Source of the DNA: Vespa crabro
Taxonomy: Eukaryota > Arthropoda > Insecta > Hymenoptera > Vespidae
Direction: 5' to 3'
NCBI RefSeq assembly: GCF_910589235.1
Contig: NC_060964.1
Coordinates: 1,306,571-1,370,570 of the forward strand
DNA: 64,000 nucleotides
Shown: in pieces, positions 38,160 through 52,448 of the stretch
How the letters are laid out: each line of letters begins with the position of its first letter
How positions within the stretch are numbered: position 1 is the first letter of the stretch
Program-made: the position numbers and the translations under genes
Notes under the pieces: model-generated
Seen by the model: the letters and a program-made list of their open reading frames with translations, nothing else
Database searches by the model: none
What the model was told of the DNA's origin: nothing

Positions 38160-38310
38160 GCAACGCGTAAGGAATCGGTGGACACCTGTGCTGAACACGC
38201 GCGCGCGTGCTCACACTACGTAGGTGTGCCACATAATTAGCCGGCACTGTCGTGGCGTTGCACGCGCGTTCACTCGCCCACGCATCCTTCCGCGCATGCG
38301 CGTTCCCGCC
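38160..38310 (-). promoter_or_regulatory. CpG-rich block with NRF1-like palindrome, candidate Tab2 promoter
   Basis: About 0.7 kb upstream of the Tab2 start codon, an AT-rich background gives way to a CpG-rich block. It contains the palindrome CGCGCATGCGCG at 38291-38302, which matches the NRF1 (ewg in insects) consensus, followed directly by TTCCCGCC, an E2F-like site, and CCAATC. TATA-less promoters with such sites are typical of widely expressed genes. Assignment to Tab2 rests on position only. Confidence 0.45.
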
Positions 38311-38540
38311 AATCTCTCTCTCTTTCTCTTTCTCTCTTTCTATCTTTTACTTTCAGCCCTTCTTTAATCGTCCTATTTCGTAGAGACTTCATAAATCTTT
38401 TTTTTTTCTTTTTTTTAAATTATATACTATTTAAATCGATTCTTATGCCTAAGTAATTGTATATGAAACGAAAATTATCACATATATTAATATATATGTA
38501 TATTATGTATATGTATAGTATATATGTATATTACATATAG

Positions 38541-38593
<53 letters not shown>

Positions 38594-38963
38594 GTCCGTT
38601 TAAATTATTTTTTCAAGAAAGATCTGGCATTGTCGACTTCCACCGTACGATCGAGAATCATTGATGGGCAAGATCAGTACGATCAACAATTTATCTCTCC
38701 GAACGACATCGGATCGATCGCTTTCTTTCATATGTATGTACTTACATATCTGAGCTTCCATCGTTATATGCTCTGCTATCCGGCCGTAAGTGTGTGTGTG
38801 CGTGTGTGTTTGTGTGTGCGGACAAAGAGAATTATTTTTGTTCTTTTTTATTTATTTTTTTTTCTTTACCTCATACACCGTGTCACACGATAGAACGAAG
38901 AGGAAGGTTTTTGTTGACGTTTCTTCTTTCTATCTTTCTATCTTTCTCTTTCTCTCTCTCTCC

Positions 38964-39020
<57 letters not shown>

Positions 39021-40205
39021 CCTTTCTCTTTTTTCTCTCAACGAACAAACAACAAATAATATTTCTTAAATGTATTGTACGTACGAGTGATGACTCTCGG
39101 AAATATACAGACGTTCCTTTTCAAAATAATTCTCTTCCCCGAATTTGAGACCGACGAGATCGCGGTTAAATTGCACGATTAGATTTTATTTTAATTAAAT
39201 TAATTATTAAATTATCGGTATGACAGTTATATGGAAATACGATCTTCGATAGATGAGTACAGATAAGCACAGTAAGATAGACGAGAAATACTTGTCGATG
39301 CTTTCTCGCGACTTTCGAAGAGCGTCTATACGTAAATGACCGAAATACAAATAAATTTGTGTGGGCAGACATTCGTAGCGAAGGTGGTAAGTAAGTTTCG
39401 AATTCGTTTTGTAGGGAGCTATCGCTTCGCTCGCGCTAAGCCAAGCGAACGACGTCGTGCGTGCCAAAGTTTAGTTTTTCACTGGCGTAGAATCTACGTA
39501 TAGCTATGTCGTCGCGCGGTCACAAAGTTAACGAGGGTATATGCCAAATATCGTTCCAAACGATATAATATATTTTATCGACGAAAATATACGGGCGTGT
39601 TCTTACATAGAAATTATTTCTAATGTGAATATATACGGAGAAAGAATAAAGGGACGTTTGTTATAATGTAATATCGAGATACTGACGTAAACAAATATCC
39701 CGTTGATTTAATATGTATCATTATGACGACAATCAATAATAATAAAACAACAACACAACAGCAACAATAACAATAACAACAACAACAACAATAACAACAA
39801 TCAAAAATAAATAAACAAATAAATAAATAAATATAAAAAAGAAAGAGAAAAGAAGAAAATGATCTGATACAGTATATTCGAAAGAAATTGAAGTGCATCT
39901 CTTGGTTAGAGGTAAAAGTTTTAAGAGAAGCGATTAAGATGCGGGATAGGGTGAGTAAGGGGTTGGGCCTGGTCTGTGATGAGGGAACGTGGGACGAGAG
40001 AAGAAGAGGAGAAAAACGAAAATGCATTTCACCGAGCCGGCGAAAAAGGAAAAGCGAAATTCCAGCTTGGCGAGAAGATATTTGTGTCATGAGGAGACAC
40101 ACAGAGCTGCTGTTTTCGTCTACGACCAGAAACACGAGGAAAAGGGACTTCCATGAGCGTTTTCATGCATTTTTCTCATACCTTTGTTGGGGGAAGAAAA
40201 AACTA

Positions 40206-40260
<55 letters not shown>

Positions 40261-40449
40261 GAAACTTACGAATCTATTATTTCTGTCGATACAAAAACTA
40301 TGGAAAATAAATTTCATTTCGAATTAAATAAAAATTTGTTTCATTGTTCCAAAGCGAGATATCGAAACGCGAGATATTTCTCTATAGATTCGTTATCGAA
40401 ATTTCGTTGCATTTCAAGTTTCAGGCGATACGCGAGAACGCATTATTAT

Positions 40450-40795
40450 GATTAAAACTATCTCTTTCTTTTTTTAGTATTTTGTTTTCTACACTGCGTT
40501 TCTATCTCCAACAATTTGTGATTAAAACTGTCTGTTCCTTTTTTTAATATTCTTTTTTTACATCGCACTTGTATCTCCAAAAATTCGTGATTAAAATTAT
40601 CTCTTTCTTTTTTTAGTATTTTTTTTTTACACCGCGCTTCTATCTCCAACAATTTGTCATTAAAGCTGTCTGTTCCTTTTTTTTAATTTTTTTTTACGTC
40701 GCACTTGTATCTCCAAAAATTCGCGATTAAAATTATCTCTCCCTTTTTTTTAGTCTTTTTTTATACCGCGCTTCTATCTTTACAAATTTTTAAAA
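40450..40795. repeat. Minisatellite, five copies of a ~70-bp unit in alternating A/B order
   Basis: Units begin with (G/C)ATTAAA at 40450, 40520, 40589, 40658 and 40725, spaced 67-70 bases. Units 1, 3 and 5 share TATCTCT...CCGCGCTTCTATCT-type sequence, and units 2 and 4 share TGTCTGTTCC...TCGCACTTGTATCTCC. The A-B-A-B-A order implies duplication of a two-unit (about 139-base) block. Confidence 0.9.
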
Positions 40796-42713
40796 TTTTT
40801 TCCAAGCAGAATAATTTCCTTCGAGAGAGTTAAAACAACTTTCGATACAACTTCTTTTTGGCTTTTTTCATAGCGAATTTACATATAATCGTGGGGTTGG
40901 AAAGATGAATGCGGCGATTGAGAGAGGGTAAATGATATAGCCTGCATTTTGTAAAGCATCGAATGAAAATAAGAGAAAAGAGAAGTAATTGACGAAGGTC
41001 TATAACGTTAAACAGAACTACGATATATATAAGTATGTAGGCCGAGTTTTGCGTTAAAAAATAAACGTTCGAATGTGAAAAACGTGCTTTTAATATCTTT
41101 TTTGTAGCAAAAAAGAAGAAGAACAAAAAAGAAAACACGCTAATATCGTTCCTCTCTTATTGGATATTGCGAATGTGCAGCGGTTTATATTCATATCAAT
41201 TAAATCGAATTAAATAGAACTACATGTATTTATATATACACATCTGTATTATTTAACGACGTGCCGACAAATTGAAATGATATGTTTCGAAGTTTCGTGC
41301 AGAACGTTTATCACAACTGGATGGTCGCGTTTGTGTCGACTATTGCATAATCAAGATGATTTCTTCCTCTGCATGTAAACCTCCCACACCACCTTCTCCC
41401 TACCACCCTTCCCCCACCACCGCTACGAGTGATTTCGCTGTGAAAACAAGCAAGTTGTCCACTGAAAGGAACGTGTTTCTTGATCCACGTGGACAACTTC
41501 TAAATCGATCAATATTGAGACTGTCAAACTATCATAAGTGATAAAAATTTAATTTCGTTTAATATAATTACTAATGACTTAAACGTACATGTTTTGCGCG
41601 TACTACTTTCCATGAATTATTTATTATTTCTAGGTTATCTTTTGTATAATTTTTAAATAATAAAAATAGCGGTTACCGTCCATATCCAATAAGTAACAAT
41701 TAATTACTTTTAAATAAATATTTTTCCTTCTCTCGGACGAGAATCAAAGTGTACATATCGTACTTTTTTTAAAATTTGTTTCTAATGGTTTCAATCGAAC
41801 GTCAACGATAATAATGATATTACGAACGACATGTGTCTACACATCGAATACATATATATTTTATTCATTGAAAAAATTCAATTTTCGATAATAATCAATA
41901 CACGAATAATCTTCATTATCGATTTTAAAGAAAAATAAACTCGCTATCGAATAAAATCAAAGATATCCGTAGAAAAATAATAACAGCATAGATGTGGGAT
42001 TTTTATTAGTTAAAGATGATCAAAGGGAAGGAAAACGAAAACAAAAAGAAAAAAAGAAAAATTTCTTGGAAGACAAATACGCGTCGTTGCATCGTAGATA
42101 GTAGAGAACGTACAACGCGCATTCCGCGCAGCGCCACGCGAGTGTATTTTCGCGTGGAGAGCGCGCGCGCAAAGAAGACAGCGAATAAAAGTCAAAGAGC
42201 GCTTCCTTTCCCTCTAATCACCCTCCCCAGCTCTTCCTCCCTCGCTCTATCTTTCTTTCTTACTCTCTCTCTCTCTCTCTCTCTCTCACTCGTTAGCTCG
42301 TTAGCTCACTCACTCTCACTCGACAGTGGCGGCCGCGTCAGGGACGTAGAGAGAGAAACGAAGTACGCGGCTTTCGGCTCTTCGGAGAGCCGAAGAAGAA
42401 GCGAAGAAGCGAGACCGGAGGCCGAGGCCGCTTTTAGAAATGACTCTCGTCCCACCTCACCGCACCCCCCACCATTCTCACTCTCACTCTCACTCTCTCA
42501 CGTCCTACAGGAGACGCAGATGCAAGGGCGTGCGCGCGCATACATACACGCGAGTGCGAGCGCGCCTCGTTGCCTCGTTGCCCGTTTTCCATGTTTAGAG
42601 GAGAGAATAACGAGAGAGAAAGAAAGAGAGAAAGAGAGAGAGAGAGAGACAGGAGAAAGAGAGAGAAAGGACAGAAATGAACGAAGAAAGAAATAAAAAA
42701 AAAAACAACTCAC

Positions 42714-42860
42714 CGGACGGCGGCCATTGGAGAAGGAAAGAAGTCGTCGTGTCGAAAGGTTAAATATACGCGAACAAGTCGTTGAAAACGGTTTGATCGG
42801 TCGATCGCGCTCCCGGGCTCTTTTCAAACGTCGATTAAGATATTTCTTTTCTTAGGAGTA
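42714..42860 (-). promoter_or_regulatory. Candidate distal 5' exon and CpG-rich promoter on the minus strand
   Basis: On the minus strand CCAATGGCCGCCGTCCG is followed by a strong donor, gtgagt, with exon end at 42714. The GGCGGCCATTGG block looks like a YY1/CCAAT-type core promoter or a start context. If spliced to the acceptor at 37527 the short frame MAAVR would close at once (CGG TAA), so this would be a non-coding first exon of Tab2. The exon start is not defined. It sits in the CpG-rich 42.1-43.6 kb block. Confidence 0.3.
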
Positions 42861-43722
42861 CGTATTTATGTGTATATTCGTAACGCACAGCGCGGTGTCA
42901 CTTGTCCGTCCGAAGGCGCGCGCGCGCGCGCCCACTCGTCAGAGCACTCTTTTCCTCCTCCTCTCTCTCTTTTTCTATCTCTTTCTATGTTTTTTCTCTG
43001 TTTCTCTCAAGAGTGCGCCTCGTGTTCACTCGTTTTCCTTCATATGCTCTATTTCTTTTCTCTTTTTCTTATCTTTCGTTTTTTATCTTATTTTCTCCTT
43101 TAAGAATCTCTTCGCCTAATTATTATCTCGAGTTGCACACCAACCGGAAGCGCGCGCGCGCGCGCTATCCCTTTTTCACTCTTTTTCTCTGTCTCTCTCT
43201 CTCGCGTTTTCTTGAAATCAGAGCGACGCGAGAACGACCGTCCGTCGAAGGCAGCGATCAGCTGTCCACTGCCCCCCACCTAGCAGAACGTCTACCGCGC
43301 GATTCTAGCGAGCAACCGGCGAGCGAGCGAGCGAGCGCGCGCGCGCACACCCACCCGCCCGTAATCCGATCGCGCATACTACCGTTCTCTTTCTCTTTCT
43401 CTCTCTTTCTTTCCTTCTTTTTCTTTCTCTCGTTCCTTTTCACTCTTCGTGATTTTACATCTATGCAACATGCGCTCTTACGACTCGCGTAGTCGTTGCG
43501 CCGCCGGCGGACCGCAGCGAGTGCCTCTCTCTCACTATTTATGAATGGGAAGAGAGAAAGGTCTCGCCAGAGTCGCTTGCTCCTCCCTCGATAACTACCA
43601 TGAGGAAGGGGAAGTCGCATGGCTATTTTAAACACACATCGGAAACACGTTGCGATACCTTTCTGACTTTTAGATAAGATCGTTCGGTCTTTTTTTATTC
43701 GTTTGCCTTCCGCACCGCCACG

Positions 43723-43768
<46 letters not shown>

Positions 43769-44054
43769 AAAGTTCTTTACCGATGCATCACGAATGCCCT
43801 CTTTTGTCGTTCTATTCAAACTTATCACTCGCTAATGTACCGATCGGATCTTTATTTCTCGAAGAAAGATTGCGGGAAAATGTTTCCATCGGAGTAACGG
43901 CTTAAATTTACTGGAAAAACACAGGTATATATATATATATATATATTCACTTCTCAAATATAAAGTCAAAAGAATAATGACAATTGTAATAATAATTATC
44001 GCAATAATAATAATTAATAATATAATAATATAATATTATTATTAATGATAATAA

Positions 44055-44061
44055 TAATAAT

Positions 44062-44131
<70 letters not shown>
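44055..44131. repeat. (ATA)n trinucleotide microsatellite
   Basis: Pure AATAAT run of about 75 bases within a larger AT-rich block (43980-44135). Confidence 0.95.
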
Positions 44132-45896
44132 TAACCGCTACTACGAAATATCCAATTAGACGTTTATTCGCGCATTCGCTTCGTTCAGGTTTTATTAATA
44201 AAGTCGAACGACGTCGCGATTCAGTTGCCATCTTCCAATATTATTATTATTATTAATAATCATTCACGTTTGTAAACTAATTTGCAAACGTTCGGAGGAG
44301 CACGCGGAAGATTTGCAAAAATCGCGCATAATGGTACGACAAAAAACCGCCGTATTCTTTCTAAACGGAAAAATCGTTTTACTTTTGCTCTTATCGGACA
44401 CTTATAATCTTCTCAGTTACGTACGCTCGCTTATAAGTGGATAACGAAAATGTAAACGTAACAAGGTATTTCGCGTGCCGAAGAACTCGTAGAAGAAACG
44501 TATGTACCGTGCAATGCCGAGCTAGTCGAAATATATGTATGTATGGTACGTATGTACGTATGTATGTTTGTATGTATGTATATATGTATATATGTTGTAC
44601 ATTCCTTCTTTGTATTACACGACGAATATCCTTTACCCCCTAATGATTCCATGCATAACACCTTCTCAAGATTTTGTATTATATTAAATGATGAAAAAGC
44701 TTATGAGAAGCTAAAAACAAAGCGTTCTGACTAATGCGATAAGTCGTCTAATAACATTTTCAAACAAAGTCCTTAGATAAAGATTCGTTTTAAAAGACTC
44801 GTGCTCCGGATGGATTAAGACTAGACGTTATCGTTCGGAGTGTTATAAAATAAAGATGCGGACACAACGAAGAGGAAGTGTCCCTCCCCCTCCCCCCACC
44901 TCTTCCCCCATGCATAAAAACGTAACTTTTAAGCCCCGACGTAAGACCTTCAATCCCATAAGTAAATATAATATAAACTTCGATGGGATCATTCTTCTTC
45001 CTTCTTCGATGCACGGCGTTTCTCCTGTGTTCTTCGTGATTTTTTATTTTTTACTTTTTATTTCTTTCTTTCTCTCTTTTGTTTTCTTTTTTTTTAATTT
45101 CTTTTTCTTTTCTTTCCCTCTTTCCTTTCATGATGCTCGTTGCTTCGAGAAAAAAAAATACTCTTATTCTTATTCGTAATATCTCTTCTTCGTTTTATTA
45201 CCAAATAGAAATAATCGCTATCATCGAAAAATGACAAGTCCGATTTATTATCAACGCAACATCATGTTGTTCTCTTGATAAACGTTTACATACATTATTC
45301 GTATGTAATATTAAAAATTAAAGAAAAATAAGCGGAAAAGAAAAACGACACCGTCAATTTATACTCGTATGTACATACATGTATGAAAATTTAAATAAAG
45401 AATCAAACTTGGGCTTGTGGAGTTTTCTGTTTTTTCTTCCTCCTTTCCTTTTTTTTTTTTTATACTTGTTTTACCTATTCAAAGTATCGTGATAAAAAAG
45501 TTAAATTAATCTGGATTTGGCTCGGCCATATATATATAAACATACATATATATATAAACGTAGCAAAAGCTTTCGAAAATTTGTTTTTTTACATTGATCA
45601 ACTTAGTCGTGTCAACACTAATTTTTTAAATGACGGGAAGTTTCGATGGAATGTTTCCCACTTTCTCACATTCCTCTTTCCCTTCTCTAAGGACAAAACA
45701 CCAACGATTCATTTTTAAGTTCGAAACACGGTTCATCGAAACTTCGCTACATCGAATATTTGTTGTCGCGATAGGTTGATCGTATTAGGACTGTATTGTT
45801 GTTTTTGATGATGTTGTTGATGATGTTGACTATATCGTCTCGAATCCAAGGAAAAGAAAAAAAAAGAAATCCTAGACTCGATGACGAAGGTCCAGC

Positions 45897-46906
45897 CTAG
45901 TCGTCATTGACCTCGATAGGGATGCTGGTAGTGAACGTTGGCGTCTCCAATTCCTCGTGCTTTTTCATCTTCATGCTCTACAATTAACATCGTAAATATT
46001 AATAGTAAAGAGTAATAGTAATGAAAAGAAAAGAAAAATCTTTACGGTTTGTTTCTATGTGCAGAACATTAGTGTATATATTCACATAAGACTTTTTGTA
46101 ATTCAAGATCTTAAATCTTATAATAGTTTTATAGGTATTTCGGTTATCGTCCAAAAATATTTTGATAACCATGCAATTTTGAAGATATCTATTAAAATTA
46201 ACATATTTCTCTTAGAAATGAAGATTTTTTTTTCTTTTATTTTATTGTAAAATGTACGTAATTTTACACGAAAGAGAGAAAAAAATTATTTTTCATACAA
46301 AGAAAAAGTTTATAACTAATGGCAAAAAAGAAAATTTTTTCTTCTGTGTGAAAAAAAATTATAAATTGTACATACTTTTACAATAACATCTGAGATAAAT
46401 CTGAATAAAATCCTATATATTTCTATTCCGTAAAAAATATGTTCCATTTATTATAAACATATTTTACAATAATAACATTGTCATTATATGCGTTTAAATA
46501 ATAATTAAAAATTTTTCGAAAAACCTGCAAAGGATATAGTCCCTAAGATGGTAAAAAGAATTAATTTCATATATAAATTTTACCTGTTGTAGTTTATAAT
46601 GATTTATGATGTCTTGATCGGCCGGACAACTTTGTAGAAATGCATCGAGCCTGTACATATGGTGCATGTATCTCCAAAGATGCACCAGACTTTCGGGAAT
46701 TTCAAAATTCGCGAAGTATTTCCCAGCGACCCTGATGTGTTGAAGTCGTGGCATGAGTTCACAATCGAAACAGCACATCGTATCGCCCGTGAGAAAGCGC
46801 GTACCCTTGCGACCCAAGTGTTCGTCGATCTTTCGTAAGTGTGCCATCAAAGAGGATGACTTCGGATCTTTATCCTTGTCTTTTGCATTGAGCAGTAGCA
46901 ATTTCA

Positions 46907-46965
<59 letters not shown>

Positions 46966-47519
46966 GAGAGAGAAAAAAGAAAAACAAAAAATTAAAATTA
47001 TTGTATCACATGTATATCTATCCTTTATCATTTTAGCAGATTTATAAATATATTATTGTATATAAGAATAAAAATATGTACATAGGTATATAATTAAATA
47101 ACTATAGAGAAAAACTTACGCTAAACAAATTCTCTACTAAAGTGGCAACTTCTTTGTCCTGTACGAAAAGATTATGTCCACCGGGTATATTCTTCATGAT
47201 GTGTCGTTCGATCTTTTCGTTCTCCAATATGGCATCGCCATTGTCGATCAAAATAGGAGGTGGGGTCGCTTGGAAATTGGTACGAAAATCAGGTGGTGGT
47301 TTTTGCATATCGACGGTCGTCACTTTCAACGAGATCGTCTTTAACTCGGCGAGAAGGTACAAATCCATAAAGTACTCTTGACAGAAGAGACAAGCACCTT
47401 TTCGACGGCCATCGATCGTTGACGCCTGCGAACAGAACAATGTAATTGATATTAAATATATTTGACATATATCCATTTTACCTAATCGATTTATTAAGAA
47501 TTTTTGGCAGAATACCAAT

Positions 47520-47557
<38 letters not shown>

Positions 47558-49363
47558 TCTCTCTCAAAGAAAAGACTTCGGAAGATAAATTTCAAGGAAA
47601 TGATGGAGATCTGGACAAACGTAATAAAACTGGCGATTTGCCAGTTTTATCCTTTTGCAATATCGATTCTATTTTACGGTCCAACGATCGTCTTTAAATA
47701 CCGTAGCATCTGTGGCTTTACAAATAACCGTCATAATAACGTTTAAGAGATTGAAAAGGATAATGCGAGAACAAAAGAAAAAGAAAAAGAAAACTGAAAC
47801 GAAAAAATTGACCTCTCCGTTATAATTCCTTCCGTGTTACGATATCCTTCAATGTTTTTTACACCGAGGATTTATGTCAGCGTTACAATGATACTACATT
47901 TATTCTCCTCATATATGCGTTCCTACGTTGTGCTCCTTTTTTACTCGATGACGCATCGCCCATTCCTGTTCGTCGAAATTTTCGGGTTGCAGTAAGAGAA
48001 GTGTCAAGGTTTCCTTCGAATTATGCGATTCAATCCTTGCGAATGAAAAACTTGACATAAAACATTTGACCTTTCAACAACTTCAAAATAAAACGTTAAT
48101 CGAATAATAAAGATATAAAAAATTCCAATTCGTAAATAATCACTTTTAGTGATTAAAATAACATTCCCGTTATAAAACACAATTTGTAGGTTAAAAAACA
48201 TTATTCGAATAATAAAAAGATTTAGAAAAAAAAAAAAATAATTAAATAAATGAAAAAATACTTATTTATAGAATATCGTATTATTGAACATAATTTGAAA
48301 GTAAAATATTGATTTGAATAATAAAGATTTAAAAAAGAAAAAATTATGACATAGAAAATCATTTTTGTTGTCATCGTTTCTGTTATTGAATACATATACT
48401 TTATTTGAAGATAAAACATTAATCGAATAATAAATGATTACAAAATAAAAGAAAAAACAAAAAAAAAAGAAAAAAAGAAAGAAAAACAAAAAAATTCTGA
48501 GAAGAATTTTCATTTGTAGAAAATCACTTTTGTAGAATATTGCTTTTATACATTGATACAATTAATTAAATAATAATTAAATTGTATATAACGTGTACCT
48601 ATCACGTGTCCTTGGAAAAATATTTTGTAGGAATTTTATATGGTTGATTTGTGACAATGGATAAAAACCTCTCATCGTATGGTGAAAGAGATGCTTGTGA
48701 AGAAGAGAATGTCTTCTCGATACGGTAAGAGCAAAGTTTGCTATATCTACATACTACATGCACTCATACGTATATATGTTGAGCAATGACCTAATCTATT
48801 GTATATGTACACATGTACGCGCAATTATTCGAGAAAAACATATATTTTATCTTATATGTACGTTTAACGATAAGGAAAATCCATGAGACGAGTTTCATGT
48901 TACGACGTGCGTTTATATGAGTCATAGTAAACAAAATGAATACAAACGTATAAGGAAATCATATTCTCCTTCGTAAAAGCAAATTCAAAATTAAATGGAA
49001 ATTAATAATTTTATTTTTAATCCTGAAATACTCTAATTCATCAAAAAAGTAATTCTGTGCAATATTAATTCATTCACAACTAATAATAATAAGAAGAAAA
49101 AAAACGAAAAGGAAAGAAAATTGTCAAAATTTTAATACTTAGAGTGAGCAATAATACAATAAGACAGGATAATGACACGTAAGTTTAGATTTTAATAAAA
49201 AACGTAAATATATGTACAGTTATTTGATTTTTCAAATAATATTGAAAATAATCTTTTACTATATTGAAAGCGTGTGGAACTCTTCGGAGATATCTAAAGA
49301 AAAAAAAGAAGAAAAAAAAAACGATTCAAACAAAACAAAGAAACATTATATATATATAAAATA

Positions 49364-49400
<37 letters not shown>

Positions 49401-49659
49401 GAGAGAAATGAAAATATGAATCTACCGTTCGTTGAAATTTCTTTGATGGTATAACACATCACGTGCGAAGAACTTCGATCTCGGATAAAATGTCACGAAA
49501 GACATTTCTTCGGCATCTTCTATCTTCAAGGAGGCAGTGTGATCTATTGCCACGTTTATTTCTCGCCACCTCCTTTCTCTCTTATGAAAGCTTGGCTATT
49601 CGAGTGCCGGAAATTTCTTCGATTAGCGATAAGGTAAAACGATTGTATGCATGATATGC

Positions 49660-49699
<40 letters not shown>

Positions 49700-50801
49700 A
49701 TATATATATACATTTATGTATGTATACTATCATAAACCATTAAAATGTTAATTTAACTCTTTATAATGCGATATAACTTTGAAGTCACATAGTTAAATTC
49801 ATATATATATATGTATATCTATTCAAATATTCTAAATTTTATTTCATTTTATCACTATAAAATTATCTGTCGATTCGTATAGGAATTTTTAGTGTTCTTT
49901 TTTTTTTGAAGTCTAAGTTATACTTAATGTGGTATAATAATAATACTATATTTTAATATATACAAATGTATTTAAAGTATAACGTAATAAATTTTTATCT
50001 CGAAATATGGCGCTTTGAAGAAAAATTCTATAGAGAAGAGCTATCGGATTTAAGGATTAAAATATTATAGTATTTATCGTTTTAGTAAGAAGATTCAAGA
50101 TTATTTCAGAATCAACTTAGTTTATTTATTTTTTTCTTTTATTTTTTTGGAATACTTTTTATAATGGCAAAATATTCTATGTAGAAAAAAAAAACAAGTA
50201 ATTTTTGCCAGATATACTTTTTCTTTTCGAGGCCGAATAAAATCGAATTATAAAGGGTTAACAAGATCAACGATAAATATGAAATTAACGATGAAAATAA
50301 TCGTTTCTTTTATATTTTTGAATGTGAATTGACGAAAGAATATACATACGTCAGAATTATTAATTTCGTCGAATATGTTTTTGCCTTAAAATAGTGTTTC
50401 CTAAATTTTGTAAGAAATAATTTCTAAAAAGTCCCAAAATTACAGAACAACTTGGTTATTTCAATAAATTATATTATACATTTAATAATATATAAATACA
50501 TTTAATAATATATAAATGAAACGAGTAAATATAAGAGTTAAGAAAACAAAAAGAATATTGATTTACATATATTAATCAAATGAAAAACAAAACGCGTGGA
50601 AATAATAAAATAATATTAATTTTCATAATTTTTCATTGAACCACTTATTATTTTCTTTCAGCAAAGTATAGTTCGAGAAAAATTGTTTCATAATGTTACA
50701 TATATAAAATGTTATTGTATAAGATCAGACGTTAAATTTTAGTCATTAATGTTGATAACATTTATGAATTTACAACACACACACACACACATACACACAC
50801 A

Positions 50802-50833
<32 letters not shown>

Positions 50834-50967
50834 GTATGAGTAAAGAATAATTACAATTATACTGTAAAATATGTTAATATACATATACTGTATCAAAGAT
50901 CAAAATTCTATTTGTACTTTCTTTCTTTTAATGATTCACTAAAAAATTATAGAATATATTAAAATAT

Positions 50968-51016
<49 letters not shown>

Positions 51017-52392
51017 TGAAATCTTTTTGTCCGAATACCAAAGGAGAAAGAGTGAAAGGAGTTAAAATATGCTGTGATTCCTTCGCCAAAGATTCACGTA
51101 ATTTTTTTTTCTTTTCTTTTTTTTCCTCTTTTTTTTCGTTCACATACCATCCAACATTGAACACTCAAAGAAACACGAAACGGTTTCCGTTCGCACGATA
51201 TTCGAGTAGAACGGCAAATTTTCAACCAGAATCGTCTCGAAATAAAACGTTTAGAACGTAACTCGTGAGCATTTTTCGAAAGTATTTACGTATCTACTTA
51301 CGTATCTGTATATATAATATTACGTGTATACCAACATATATTCCTCAGCTTATAAACCGCGAAATGAATACCTGCTGCTTACGTATTACGACAAAACGAT
51401 TAAAATGATTGATTAATTAAAAATTTTCAAGAAATTGATATATTTTTCATATTTTATATCGGGAATTAGTGAGAATAATGAAACAATCGCGTTATCGTTT
51501 AAAATAATATACAACGACCATTATAATGCGGTAATTTCACCATAATCGGTACTTCAAAATTTTATATTATAAACATTTGGGCCGCTGTACCGTTACAAAC
51601 AAAACGTATTCGATCGTTCCACGGTAAAAGGATTGAGAAACACTGATGTATATGTTACAACGGATACATACATACATACGTCTATTTTATTCTTGAATCG
51701 TAATTTCAACGACCTGCCCCTGAAATTGAATAAATACGAAAACGAATAAAATGTTATATATATATAGATACGTACCTACAAACATACGTGCATACATACC
51801 TACATACATTTACGTATAAATTGCACGTATTAACTATTACGTACGCCATATATTTTTACGAAAAATTCCAAACGCGTAGTTTTTAATGAAATAACGAAAG
51901 AAGTGTTTCCGAAACACGCGGAAACGTGACGCCAAGAATAAAAAATGAAAGATAAAATAAAATAAAATAAAATAAAATAAAATAAAATAAAAATAAAATA
52001 AAAAAGGAAAAAGGAATTTAAGTAAGATATCTTCGACGAGAGATTGAAAAACAAAAGAAGAAAAAGAAAAAAAAAAGATATAAAAGGAAAAGAAAAGAAG
52101 AATCTCTCGTCGTTCGTGAGCGAAGGACGACTTCCTTATCCAACGTCAGGGTCTTTCGATCTATTTCTTCAACTCCTTATTACGATCTCACGAAGATGAT
52201 TCATCAACCTAAAGCATCTATGACTTCTGACTGGGCATGTTTTTTATGACCTTTAAAAAAGATTAACAAGTCTCTCTCTCTTATAAATTCATGCACTTAT
52301 ATTGTCTGCCTATGTCTTTTTATCTCTACCTTTCTTTTTCTTTCTGTTTTCTCTTTCTCTTCCCTTTTTTTCCTCAATAAATTTATTACTCT

Positions 52393-52448
<56 letters not shown>

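Larger units (their letters stand above)
37528..45896. other. Large gene-poor region between Tab2 and Clic
   Basis: No protein gene that I can support. It holds the Tab2 promoter candidate (38160-38310), AT microsatellite 38540-38590, CT microsatellite 38966-39017, GA tract 40217-40257, a 70-base minisatellite (40450-40795), a hairpin (41452-41499), a CpG-rich block with CT/GA tracts and (GC)n runs (42100-43640), an (ATA)n microsatellite (44055-44131), and the presumed 3' UTR of Clic next to 45896. Open frames of 100-226 codons over 42016-42696, 42498-42827, 42902-43492 and 43258-43635 are low-complexity and look like by-products of the CT/GA repeats. Confidence 0.55.

Noticed and set aside
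39888..40310. 140-codon plus-strand open frame
   Set aside because: The second half is GA-repeat Arg/Glu, the first half matches nothing, and no splice or promoter context supports it.
42016..43635. Open frames up to 226 codons in the CpG-rich block
   Set aside because: Composition follows the CT/GA and CG repeats; no domains, and different frames are equally open.
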